NCBI GenBank assembly: GCA_031549325.1
Contig: JAVBQA010000074.1
Location: forward strand, 10,510-74,509
Source of the DNA: JAJDGF01 sp031549325
Lineage (GTDB): Bacteria; Bacillota; Clostridia; Christensenellales; Aristaeellaceae
Reading direction: 5' to 3'
Length of the DNA: 64,000 nt
Numbering within the stretch: position 1 is the stretch's first letter; every line of letters starts with the position of its first letter. A model generated the notes under the pieces. It was not told the origin of the DNA, did not search any database, and saw nothing but the letters and a program-made list of their open reading frames with translations. This document shows positions 7,869 through 15,304 of this stretch, in pieces. The position numbers and the translations under genes were made by a program.

Positions 7869-8920
7869 GCGCCATGAGCAGAATGGTAAAAAACTTCGGA
7901 TGGCCCCGCATCATCATCTTCCTGTTTTTGGTGGCGCTGTTTGTCGTGGGCTCGTTCTTTGGCGTGTCCCCGGTGGCCTCTTTCAACGACGTGCTGGTGC
8001 GCTTTGGCATGAGCGGCGTGATGGTGCTGTCCATGGTACCCATGGTGCAGTCGGGCTGCGGGCTGAACTTCGGCATCCCGGTGGGCATCGTGGCCGGTCT
8101 GTTCGGCGCGGTGCTGAGCCTGGAACTGCAGCTTACCGGGTTCGCGGGCATCTTCGCGGCGGTGGCCATCGCGGTGGCGTTCGCGGCCGTGTTCGGGCTG
8201 GGGTACGGGATGCTGCTGAACAAAGTCAAGGGCGACGAGATGATCATCGCCACCTATGTGGGCTATTCCTTCGTGTTCCTGATGAACATCTTCTGGATCA
8301 CGCTGCCCTTCAAGAACCCGGCCAGCATGCAGGGCTTCAAGGGCGAGGGGCTGAGGACCACCATCAGCGTGCAGGACTACTGGATCCACCAGTTCAGCGA
8401 CTTTTGGAAGATCACAATCCCGATTGGCGAGTTTCGCCAGCTGGTGATCCCCACGGGCATGCTGCTGTTCTTTGCGCTGATGTGCCTGCTCGTGTGGTTC
8501 TTCTTTAGAACCAAGATGGGCACCGCGATGACCGCCGTGGGCAGCAACCCCGAGTATGCGCGCGCCTCAGGAATCAACATCGACCGCATGCGCATGGTGT
8601 CGGTGATGCTCTCCACCATCCTGGCGGCGGTGGGCATCGTGGTGTACCAGCAGAGCTTTGGGTTCATCCAGATGTACAACGCGCCCATGGCGTTCGTGTT
8701 CCCGTCAGTGGCGGCGGTGCTGCTGGGCGGCGCGTCGGTGAACAAGGCTTCCATCCTGAACGTGATCATCGGCACGCTGCTGTTCCAGGGCATCCTGACC
8801 ATGACGCCCTCGGTCATCAACAGCATCATCCAGGTGGACGCATCGGAAGTTGTGCGCATCATCGTGACCAACGGCATGATCGTGTACGCGCTGACCCGGA
8901 AAGCGAGGGCGAGCAGATGA
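7865..8920 (+). CDS. ABC transporter permease (BPD_transp_2 family), first subunit
   Basis: Protein of 351 residues, almost entirely hydrophobic, with about eight to ten membrane segments and the conserved late motif VAAVLLGGASVNKASILNVIIGTLLF typical of ribose/branched-chain-type permeases. It forms half of the channel used with the DUF3798 binding protein. The start is fixed by the ATGA overlap with the ATPase stop; the in-frame extension upstream to 7577 lies inside the ATPase gene and is not coding. The stop overlaps the next start by four bases. Confidence 0.92.
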   Translation: MSAMSRMVKNFGWPRIIIFLFLVALFVVGSFFGVSPVASFNDVLVRFGMSGVMVLSMVPMVQSGCGLNFGIPVGIVAGLFGAVLSLELQLTGFAGIFAAVAIAVAFAAVFGLGYGMLLNKVKGDEMIIATYVGYSFVFLMNIFWITLPFKNPASMQGFKGEGLRTTISVQDYWIHQFSDFWKITIPIGEFRQLVIPTGMLLFFALMCLLVWFFFRTKMGTAMTAVGSNPEYARASGINIDRMRMVSVMLSTILAAVGIVVYQQSFGFIQMYNAPMAFVFPSVAAVLLGGASVNKASILNVIIGTLLFQGILTMTPSVINSIIQVDASEVVRIIVTNGMIVYALTRKARASR

Positions 8921-10029
8921 TTGACAACCCGAAATTCAAAAAGTTCGTAACCGGAAGCGCCGTGCCGCTGCTGTTTCTGATCATCAGCGCGATCGCGATT
9001 CCGATCTCCAAGTACAGCGGCAGCTATATTCTCAAAGAGGTCGTGGAGCGCCTGTCGCGCAACTCATTCCTGGTGCTGTCTCTGCTGCTGCCTGTCATGG
9101 CGGGCATGGGCATCAACTTTGGCATGGTGCTGGGCGCCATGTCGGCCCAGATCGGGCTGGTGTTCGTGCTTACCTGGGAGGTGCCGGGGATCCCCGGGCT
9201 GCTGCTGGCGGCGCTGATCGGCACGCCGGTGTCCATCTTGCTCGGATACTTTGGCGGCGCGGTGCTCAATCGCGCCAAGGGCCGCGAGATGATCACCTCC
9301 ATGATGCTGGGGCTGTTCGTGTCGGGCGTGTACCAGCTGTTCCTGCTGTACATCTGCGGCACGCTGATTCCCATGCACAGCACCACCACCGTGCTGTCCC
9401 AAGGCTACGGCATTCGAAACGCGCTGGACCTGGGCACGCTCGGCAAGGCGCTGGACAACATGAGCCTGTTCGGGCTGAGCATGAACCTGAAATTCGGCAT
9501 GGTCAGCGTGCCGCTGGGCACCTTCGCGACCGTGATCCTGCTGTGCGTGTTCACCCACTGGTTCAAGAACACCCGCATGGGCCAGAACATGCGCGCGGTG
9601 GGCCAGGACATGGGCGTGTCCGAGTCCAGCGGCATCCACGTGGAGAAGAACCGCATCCAGTCGATCATCATCTCCACCGTGCTGGCGTGCTACGGCCAGA
9701 TCATCTACCTGCAGAACATCGGCACCCTCAACACTTACAACGGCGCGGACCAGGCGGCGCTGTTCGCCGCGGCGGCGCTGCTGGTGGGCGGCGCGTCGGT
9801 CAGCAAGGCCACCATCACCAACGCGATTCTGGGCACGGCGCTGTTCCACCTGATGTTTGTGGTCATGCCCAAGGCGGGCGCCAACATCACCGGCCAGGCG
9901 ATGCTGGGCGAGTACCTGCGCATGTTCGTGTCCTACGCGGTGGTCACCGTGGCGCTGGTCATCCACGCCTGGAAGCGCCAGAAAGACAAGGAGATCGAGC
10001 GCGTACAGCTCAGGGCGCGCAGGAACTGA
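8917..10029 (+). CDS. ABC transporter permease (BPD_transp_2 family), second subunit
   Basis: Protein of 370 residues, a diverged paralogue of the preceding permease, with the corresponding motif ALLVGGASVSKATITNAILGTALF near the C-terminus and multiple membrane segments. The two together make the heterodimeric channel. The start overlaps the previous stop (ATGA). A charged tail (KRQKDKEIERVQLRARRN) ends the protein. A terminator at 10058-10082 closes the operon. Confidence 0.92.
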   Translation: MIDNPKFKKFVTGSAVPLLFLIISAIAIPISKYSGSYILKEVVERLSRNSFLVLSLLLPVMAGMGINFGMVLGAMSAQIGLVFVLTWEVPGIPGLLLAALIGTPVSILLGYFGGAVLNRAKGREMITSMMLGLFVSGVYQLFLLYICGTLIPMHSTTTVLSQGYGIRNALDLGTLGKALDNMSLFGLSMNLKFGMVSVPLGTFATVILLCVFTHWFKNTRMGQNMRAVGQDMGVSESSGIHVEKNRIQSIIISTVLACYGQIIYLQNIGTLNTYNGADQAALFAAAALLVGGASVSKATITNAILGTALFHLMFVVMPKAGANITGQAMLGEYLRMFVSYAVVTVALVIHAWKRQKDKEIERVQLRARRN

Positions 10030-10057
10030 GCGCGTTGAACAGATCCTATCGCCATCG

Positions 10058-10082
10058 GAGCGGGCCTTGTGCCCGCTCTTTT
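10058..10082 (+). terminator. Intrinsic terminator of the DUF3798 transporter operon
   Basis: Eight-base stem GAGCGGGC (10058-10065) with GCCCGCTC (10071-10078), five-base loop, TTTT. Confidence 0.75.
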
Positions 10083-10135
10083 GCTTTGCGCATACTATGT
10101 GGCAGCCGCCGACGCGCGGCGAAAGGATGAATACC

Positions 10136-10417
10136 ATGTACGATATGTTTCCATACCCGCCCATACCCGGGTGTGTCTGTCGGCCGCCAATGCCGTGTCC
10201 GATGCCACTGCCGATGCCGTGCCTGATGCCGCGCCCCATCCCAGAGTGCAGGGATTGCGGCTGCCGCCGCGGCTGCGGGCGCGACAAATATTGTCCCCAG
10301 GAGATCACGATCAAGGTGCTTGGCGTCGACAATTGCGGAAATTTGCAGCTGTGCGCGCAGTACGACAAGCCTTGCTGGGTCAACGGCCAGTGGGTAAATT
10401 GCAAGCGTTTCCATTAG
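10136..10417 (+). CDS. Small Met-Pro-Cys-rich protein of unknown function
   Basis: Protein of 93 residues. The first third is a string of Met-Pro and Pro-Cys units (PPMPCPMPLPMPC...LMPRPIPEC), followed by CRDCGCRRGCGRDKYC and a compact C-terminal part (ITIKVLGVDNCGNLQLCAQYDKPCWVNGQWVNCKRF). With about thirteen cysteines it could bind metal or be cross-linked; it has no signal peptide or membrane segment. The start at 10136 is preferred over the ATG at 10127 because AAAGGA lies about eight bases before it. It stands alone between two terminators. I do not recognise the family. Confidence 0.75.
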   Translation: MYDMFPYPPIPGCVCRPPMPCPMPLPMPCLMPRPIPECRDCGCRRGCGRDKYCPQEITIKVLGVDNCGNLQLCAQYDKPCWVNGQWVNCKRFH

Positions 10418-10434
10418 GGTGAAGGCATACACAC

Positions 10435-10465
10435 GGCCGGAAAGCGGATGCTTTCCGGCCTTTTT
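10435..10465 (+). terminator. Intrinsic terminator after the Met/Pro-rich gene
   Basis: Perfect ten-base stem GGCCGGAAAG (10435-10444) with CTTTCCGGCC (10451-10460), six-base loop, TTTTT. Confidence 0.9.
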
Positions 10466-10563
10466 GTGGTTTTACGCGGTTTTTACGGCAGGCTGCGGAG
10501 TCCTTTTACCGCCCGGCATTATGCTGTGCTTGTAGAATCGATGAGAGATGAGGAGAAATCACA

Positions 10564-11424
10564 ATGAGAAAGACAGTTGTCCTGGTTGTCGCCCTGGCTC
10601 TGCTGCTTGGCGCAGGTGCGGCGCGCGCGGAGTTCACGGCAAACCGCATGATTACGGTGATCTCCCGCGAGGACGGCAGCGGCACGCGCGGCGCGTTCAT
10701 CGAGCTGTTCGGCATCGAGGTCAAGGGGCCGGAAGGCACAAAGAAGGACATGACCACCAAGGAAGCCACCATCGTCAGCAAGACCGACGTGATGCTGCAG
10801 AGCGTGGCGGGCGACCAGTACGCCGTCGGCTACGTGTCGCTGGGCTCGCTGAACGACAGCGTCCGGGCGCTGAACGTGGACGGCGCCCAGGCTTCCGCCG
10901 AAAACGTCAAAAATGGCAGCTACAGGATCGCCCGCCCGTTCAGCATTGCCACCCGGGGCGAACCCGGCGCGCTGGCGCAGGACTTTATCAACTTCATCCT
11001 GTCCAGAGAAGGCCAGGACGTTGTGGGGCACAGCTACATCCGGGTGATCGATCAGGCCAAGCCCTATGCCGAATTGGGCAACCAGCCCGCGGGCAAGCTG
11101 GTCATCGCGGGATCCTCCTCGGTCACACCCATCATGGAGAAGCTGGCGGAGGCCTACAGGGAACTGAACGTCGGCGCCACCATCGAGATCCAGATGAGCG
11201 ATTCCACCGCCGGAATGACCGGCGCCATCGAGGGAACCTGTGACATCGGCATGGCCTCCCGCGCGCTGAAGGATAGCGAGAAAGAGCAGCTGACTGAGAC
11301 GCAGATCGCGCTGGACGGCATTGCGGTCATCGTGAACCCGAAAAATCCGCTGGCCGACGTGACCAGCGAGCAGGTCCGGGACGTGTTCACCGGCCAGGTC
11401 GAGCAGTGGAGCGGACTGAACTGA
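10564..11424 (+). CDS. pstS: Phosphate ABC transporter substrate-binding protein with permuted halves
   Basis: Protein of 286 residues with signal peptide (cut after about residue 22, ARA/EF) and no lipobox cysteine. The segment normally found in the second half of PstS (SREDGSGTRGAF at 34-45, AVGYVSLGSLND, ENVKNGSYRIARPF) comes first. The segment normally at the N-terminus (AGSSSVTP at 182-189, CDIGMASRALKDSE, DGIAVIVNP, ending FTGQVEQWSGLN at 286) comes last. Both sets of phosphate-contact motifs are present, so it should still bind phosphate. Shine-Dalgarno AGGAG lies eight bases before the ATG. It is the first gene of the pst-pho operon, and a hairpin at 11447-11471 separates it from pstC. 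Confidence 0.92.
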   Translation: MRKTVVLVVALALLLGAGAARAEFTANRMITVISREDGSGTRGAFIELFGIEVKGPEGTKKDMTTKEATIVSKTDVMLQSVAGDQYAVGYVSLGSLNDSVRALNVDGAQASAENVKNGSYRIARPFSIATRGEPGALAQDFINFILSREGQDVVGHSYIRVIDQAKPYAELGNQPAGKLVIAGSSSVTPIMEKLAEAYRELNVGATIEIQMSDSTAGMTGAIEGTCDIGMASRALKDSEKEQLTETQIALDGIAVIVNPKNPLADVTSEQVRDVFTGQVEQWSGLN

Positions 11425-11446
11425 CAAACCCAAACGGCGGGCCGTT

Positions 11447-11471
11447 GCGGGCGCATGGCGTGTGCGCCCGC
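11447..11471 (+). promoter_or_regulatory. Hairpin between pstS and pstC
   Basis: Nine-base perfect stem GCGGGCGCA (11447-11455) with TGCGCCCGC (11463-11471), seven-base loop and no T-run. Probably stabilises the pstS end of the transcript or limits read-through. Confidence 0.6.
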
Positions 11472-11504
11472 TGATCGGGATGCAAACAGAGATGAGGCGA
11501 ATCC

Positions 11505-12377
11505 ATGCAAAACCTGAGAGAGCGCGTGATGAAGCACGTGTTCATGGCGTCCGCCCTCACAGCCATCCTGGCCGTGGGGCTGATTTGCGCGTTCCTGTTC
11601 GCCAATGGCTTCCCGGCCATCGGGAAGATCGGGCCGCTGAAGTTCCTGCTGGGGACTGAGTGGTCCCCGGGCGATGTGCCGCCCGCGTTCGGCATCCTGC
11701 CGATGATCCTGGGCAGCTTGTACGTGACGGCTGGGGCTATTCTGGTGGGCGTGCCCGTCGGGTTGTTCAGCGCGGTGTTCATGGCGCGCATCTGCCCAAA
11801 ACCGCTGTACAAGGTGCTCAAGCCCGCTGTTGACCTGCTTTCCGGCATTCCATCGGTGGTATACGGCTTCTTCGGGCTGACGGTGCTGGTGCCGCTGGTG
11901 CGCACTCTGTTTGGTGATTTCCTTGGGCTGCCCACATCGGGCGCCAGCATCCTGACGGCGTCGTTGCTGCTCGGGATCATGATCCTGCCCACCATCATCG
12001 GCATCACCGAGAGCGCCCTGCGCGCCGTGCCGGATCACTATTACGACGGCGCGGTGGCCCTCGGGGCCAGCCACGAGCGCGCGGTGTTCCGGGTGATCCT
12101 GCCCGCCGCCAAGTCGGGCGTGATGGCCGCTGTGGTGCTTGGGATCGGGCGCGCCATCGGCGAGACGATGGCGGTCATCATGGTGGCGGGCAACCAGCCG
12201 CGCATGCCGGCGGGCCTGCTCAAGGGTGTGCGCACGCTGACGGCCAACATCGTCATCGAGATGGGTTATGCCGCCGAGCTGCACCGTGAGGCGCTGATCG
12301 CCACCGGCGTGGTGCTGTTCGTGTTCATCCTCATCATCAACCTGCTGTTCTCCCAGCTTCAGAAGGAGAAGAAATGA
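11505..12377 (+). CDS. pstC: Phosphate ABC transporter permease PstC
   Basis: Protein of 290 residues with six predicted membrane segments. Typical PstC features are the extracellular LLGTEWSPGDVPPAFGILPMI segment, SGIPSVVYGFFGL, and the late EAA-type loop GASHERAVFRVILPAAKSG followed by GRAIGETMAVIMVAGNQP. It forms the phosphate channel with PstA. A GAGG lies near the start. Its stop is inside the ATGATG that starts pstA. Confidence 0.95.
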   Translation: MQNLRERVMKHVFMASALTAILAVGLICAFLFANGFPAIGKIGPLKFLLGTEWSPGDVPPAFGILPMILGSLYVTAGAILVGVPVGLFSAVFMARICPKPLYKVLKPAVDLLSGIPSVVYGFFGLTVLVPLVRTLFGDFLGLPTSGASILTASLLLGIMILPTIIGITESALRAVPDHYYDGAVALGASHERAVFRVILPAAKSGVMAAVVLGIGRAIGETMAVIMVAGNQPRMPAGLLKGVRTLTANIVIEMGYAAELHREALIATGVVLFVFILIINLLFSQLQKEKK

Positions 12378-13198
12378 TGCGCAAAAAACCAATGGACGCG
12401 CTGATGTCCGCGCTGACCTGGCTGTGCGCCGGGCTGACCATGTTCGCGCTTGTGTACATCATCGGCTACATTCTGGTGAAGGGCGTGCCCCACCTCACGC
12501 CCTCGCTGTTCGCGCTGCGCTACACCTCCCAGAACGTGTCGCTGCTGCCCGCGCTGATCACCACCGTGCTGATGGTCGCGCTGACGCTGGTGCTGGCGGT
12601 GCCGCTCGGGGTGTTCACCGCGATCTACATGGTGGAATACGCCAGGCGCGGCAACCGGCTCGTCAAGCTGGTGCGCGTCACGGCCGAGACGCTGTCGGGC
12701 ATCCCGTCGATCGTGTACGGGCTGTTTGGCCTGCTGTTCTTTGTGTCGTTTTTGGGTTGGGGGTTCTCGGTGCTGGCGGGCTGCTTTACACTTGGGATCA
12801 TGATCCTGCCGCTGATCATGCGCACCACCGAGGAGAGCCTGAAATCCGTGCCAGACAGCTATCGCGAGGGCGCGTTTGGGCTGGGCGCCGGGCGTCTGCG
12901 CACGGTGTTTCGCCTGGTGCTGCCCGCCGCCGCGCCGGGCATCCTGGCGGGCGTGATCCTGGCGGTGGGGCGCATCGTGGGGGAAACCGCCGCGCTGATC
13001 TACACCGCGGGCACGGTGGCCAAGGTTCCAGAAAACCCGCTGGCCTCGGCGCGCACGCTGGCGGTGCATATGTACGCGCTGTCCAGCGAGGGGCTCAACA
13101 CCAACCAGGCCTATGCCACCGCCGTGGTGCTGCTGATCGTGGTGGCCGGGATCAACGCGCTGTCCTATGCGCTGGCCAAGCGCATCGCGAAAGGGTGA
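12374..13198 (+). CDS. pstA: Phosphate ABC transporter permease PstA
   Basis: Protein of 274 residues with six membrane segments, SGIPSIVYGLFGLLFFV and the EAA-type loop GAGRLRTVFRLVLPAAAPGIL followed by GRIVGETAALIYTAG, all typical of PstA. It pairs with PstC. The start overlaps the pstC stop by four bases; a second ATG three bases later is possible. It is followed five bases later by pstB. Confidence 0.95.
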   Translation: MMRKKPMDALMSALTWLCAGLTMFALVYIIGYILVKGVPHLTPSLFALRYTSQNVSLLPALITTVLMVALTLVLAVPLGVFTAIYMVEYARRGNRLVKLVRVTAETLSGIPSIVYGLFGLLFFVSFLGWGFSVLAGCFTLGIMILPLIMRTTEESLKSVPDSYREGAFGLGAGRLRTVFRLVLPAAAPGILAGVILAVGRIVGETAALIYTAGTVAKVPENPLASARTLAVHMYALSSEGLNTNQAYATAVVLLIVVAGINALSYALAKRIAKG

Positions 13199-13203
13199 AC
13201 CGA

Positions 13204-13953
13204 ATGCACAAGTTTGAGCTGAGCAATGTCAATCTGTGGTATAATGATTTCAAGGCGCTGAAAGGCGTTTCGATGGACATCGAGGCCAATCAGATCACCG
13301 CGTTCATCGGGCCGTCGGGCTGCGGCAAGAGCACGCTGCTCAAGAGCCTGAACCGCATGAACGACCTGGTGGAGGGCTGCCGCATCGAGGGGAAACTGCT
13401 GCTCGACGGGCAGGATATCTACGGAAACATCGATCTGAACACGCTCAGAAAGCGCGTGGGCATGGTGTTCCAAAAGCCCAATCCGTTCCCCATGAGCGTT
13501 TACGACAACATCGCGTTCGGGCCGCGCACCCACGGCGTGCGCGCCAGATACCAGCTGGACGAGATCGTGGAGAAGGCGCTCCGGGACGCCGCCATCTGGG
13601 GGGAGCTGAAGGATCGCCTGAAGAAAAGCGCGCTCGGGTTGTCGGGCGGCCAGCAGCAGCGGCTGTGCATCGCCCGCGCGCTGGCGGTCAGCCCCGAAGT
13701 GCTGCTGATGGACGAGCCCACATCAGCGCTCGACCCCATCTCCACCGCCAAGATCGAGGACCTGGTGGGCGAGCTGAAGAAGGCATACACGGTGGTGATC
13801 GTAACCCACAACATGCAGCAAGCCACGCGCGTGTCCGACAAGACGGCATTCTTTCTGCTGGGGGAAATGGTGGAGTACGGCGACACCGAGCAGGTGTTCT
13901 CCGTGCCCAAAGACAAGCGCTGCGAGGACTATATCACGGGGAGGTTTGGCTGA
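13204..13953 (+). CDS. pstB: Phosphate ABC transporter ATPase PstB
   Basis: Protein of 249 residues, the normal length. Walker A GPSGCGKST at 36-44, Q-loop VFQKPNPFP, signature LSGGQQQRL and Walker B VLLMDEPTSALDP are all intact. It hydrolyses ATP to drive phosphate import through PstCA. The in-frame extension upstream of 13204 lies within pstA and is not coding; AAAGGGTG precedes the chosen ATG. Confidence 0.96.
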   Translation: MHKFELSNVNLWYNDFKALKGVSMDIEANQITAFIGPSGCGKSTLLKSLNRMNDLVEGCRIEGKLLLDGQDIYGNIDLNTLRKRVGMVFQKPNPFPMSVYDNIAFGPRTHGVRARYQLDEIVEKALRDAAIWGELKDRLKKSALGLSGGQQQRLCIARALAVSPEVLLMDEPTSALDPISTAKIEDLVGELKKAYTVVIVTHNMQQATRVSDKTAFFLLGEMVEYGDTEQVFSVPKDKRCEDYITGRFG

Positions 13954-14615
13954 TGAGGAGCAAGTTTGAAGAGCAGCTGGCAAACCTGAACGCCATGCTG
14001 ATCGAGATGGGCGCGCTAATCGAAACCGCGATCCGCACATCCATCGACGCGCTGATCCAGCAGGACGCGCGGCTGGCCAACAAGGCCATCGAGTTCGATG
14101 CCGAGGTCGATCAAAAAGAGAAGGACATCGAAGCGCTGTGCCTGAAGCTGCTGCTGCAGCAGCAGCCAGTGGCCAAGGATCTGCGGCTGATCTCGGCCGC
14201 GCTGAAGATGATCACCGACATGGAGCGCATCGGCGACCAGGCGGCCGACATCGCCGAAATTTCGATCTACCTGTCCGACACGCCCTACGTGAAAAAGCTC
14301 GAGCACATCCCCATGATGGCCGAGGCCGCCATCCGCATGGTGACCCAGAGCATCGACGCCTTTGTGGGCAAGGATACCCAGCTGGCCGAGGCCGTGATCG
14401 AACGGGACGACGTGGTGGATGAGCTGTTCGACACCGTCAAGAACGACCTGATCGAACTGATCCAGCGGGACAGCGCAAACGGCGGCCAGGCGATCGACCT
14501 GATCATGATCGCGAAATATCTGGAGCGCATTGGCGATCACGCGGTGAACATCGCCGAGTGGGTGCTGTTCTCGATCACCGGCAAGCACAAGGACACCACC
14601 ATAAAGGGGCTGTGA
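13953..14615 (+). CDS. phoU: Phosphate signalling complex protein PhoU
   Basis: Protein of 220 residues, all-helical, with the two repeated PhoU bundles and their acidic metal-binding stretches (RMITDMERIGDQAADIAE-like in the first half, AKYLERIGDHAVNIAEW in the second). It links the Pst transporter to the PhoR kinase and keeps the regulon off when phosphate is plentiful. The ATG shares one base with the pstB stop (TGATG), with GGGGAGG upstream. Confidence 0.95.
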   Translation: MRSKFEEQLANLNAMLIEMGALIETAIRTSIDALIQQDARLANKAIEFDAEVDQKEKDIEALCLKLLLQQQPVAKDLRLISAALKMITDMERIGDQAADIAEISIYLSDTPYVKKLEHIPMMAEAAIRMVTQSIDAFVGKDTQLAEAVIERDDVVDELFDTVKNDLIELIQRDSANGGQAIDLIMIAKYLERIGDHAVNIAEWVLFSITGKHKDTTIKGL

Positions 14616-14617
14616 GC

Positions 14618-15298
14618 GTGCGGCGGATCTACATCTGTGAGGACGACGAGAGCATCCGCGAGCTGGTGCTGTACGCGCTGAAGTCGGGAGGATTTCAGGG
14701 TTGCGGGTTCGAGGCGGGCGAGGCGCTGTTTCAGGCGCTGGAGGCGCAGGACCCGCCGGAGCTGCTGCTGCTGGATATCATGCTGCCCGGGGAGGATGGG
14801 TTGTCCATCCTGTCGAGGCTGCGGCGAAGCGCGCGGTTTCAGAACCTGCCCGTGATTCTGCTCACCGCCAAGGGCAGCGAGTACGACAAGGTGAAGGGGC
14901 TGGACGCCGGCGCGGACGATTACATCGCCAAGCCCTTTGGCGTAATGGAGCTTATGTCGCGCATCAACGCGGTGCTGCGGCGCGCAAGCCCCGCCGCCCA
15001 GACCGGCAGCACCCTCACCTACAAGGACCTGACGCAGGACGACGAGCGCCACGAGGTGACCGCGGGCGGCGAGCGGGTGACGCTGACGTTCAAGGAGTTC
15101 GAGCTGCTCAGGTATCTGCTGCTGAACCAGCGGATCGTGCTCAGCCGCGACCGCATCATGGAGGCGGTGTGGGGCTACGATTTCGAGGGCGAGAGCCGCA
15201 CCGTGGACATGCACATCAAAACGCTGCGCCAAAAGCTGGGCGCGGCCGGGGCCTATATCGTGACGGTGCGCAACGTAGGCTACAAGATCGGAGAGTGA
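14618..15298 (+). CDS. phoP: OmpR-family response regulator (PhoP/PhoB-like)
   Basis: Protein of 226 residues. The receiver domain has acidic EDD at 8-10, phospho-acceptor Asp53 in LLLLDIMLPGEDG, and the conserved Lys in DDYIAKPFG. A winged-helix DNA-binding domain follows (TFKEFELLRYLL..., SRTVDMHIKTLRQKLG). It should activate phosphate-starvation genes, very likely including this operon. The GTG at 14618 is chosen because AAAGGGG lies eight bases upstream; a GTG at 14612 that overlaps the phoU stop is possible. Confidence 0.92.
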   Translation: MRRIYICEDDESIRELVLYALKSGGFQGCGFEAGEALFQALEAQDPPELLLLDIMLPGEDGLSILSRLRRSARFQNLPVILLTAKGSEYDKVKGLDAGADDYIAKPFGVMELMSRINAVLRRASPAAQTGSTLTYKDLTQDDERHEVTAGGERVTLTFKEFELLRYLLLNQRIVLSRDRIMEAVWGYDFEGESRTVDMHIKTLRQKLGAAGAYIVTVRNVGYKIGE

Positions 15299-15304
15299 TG
15301 GCAG

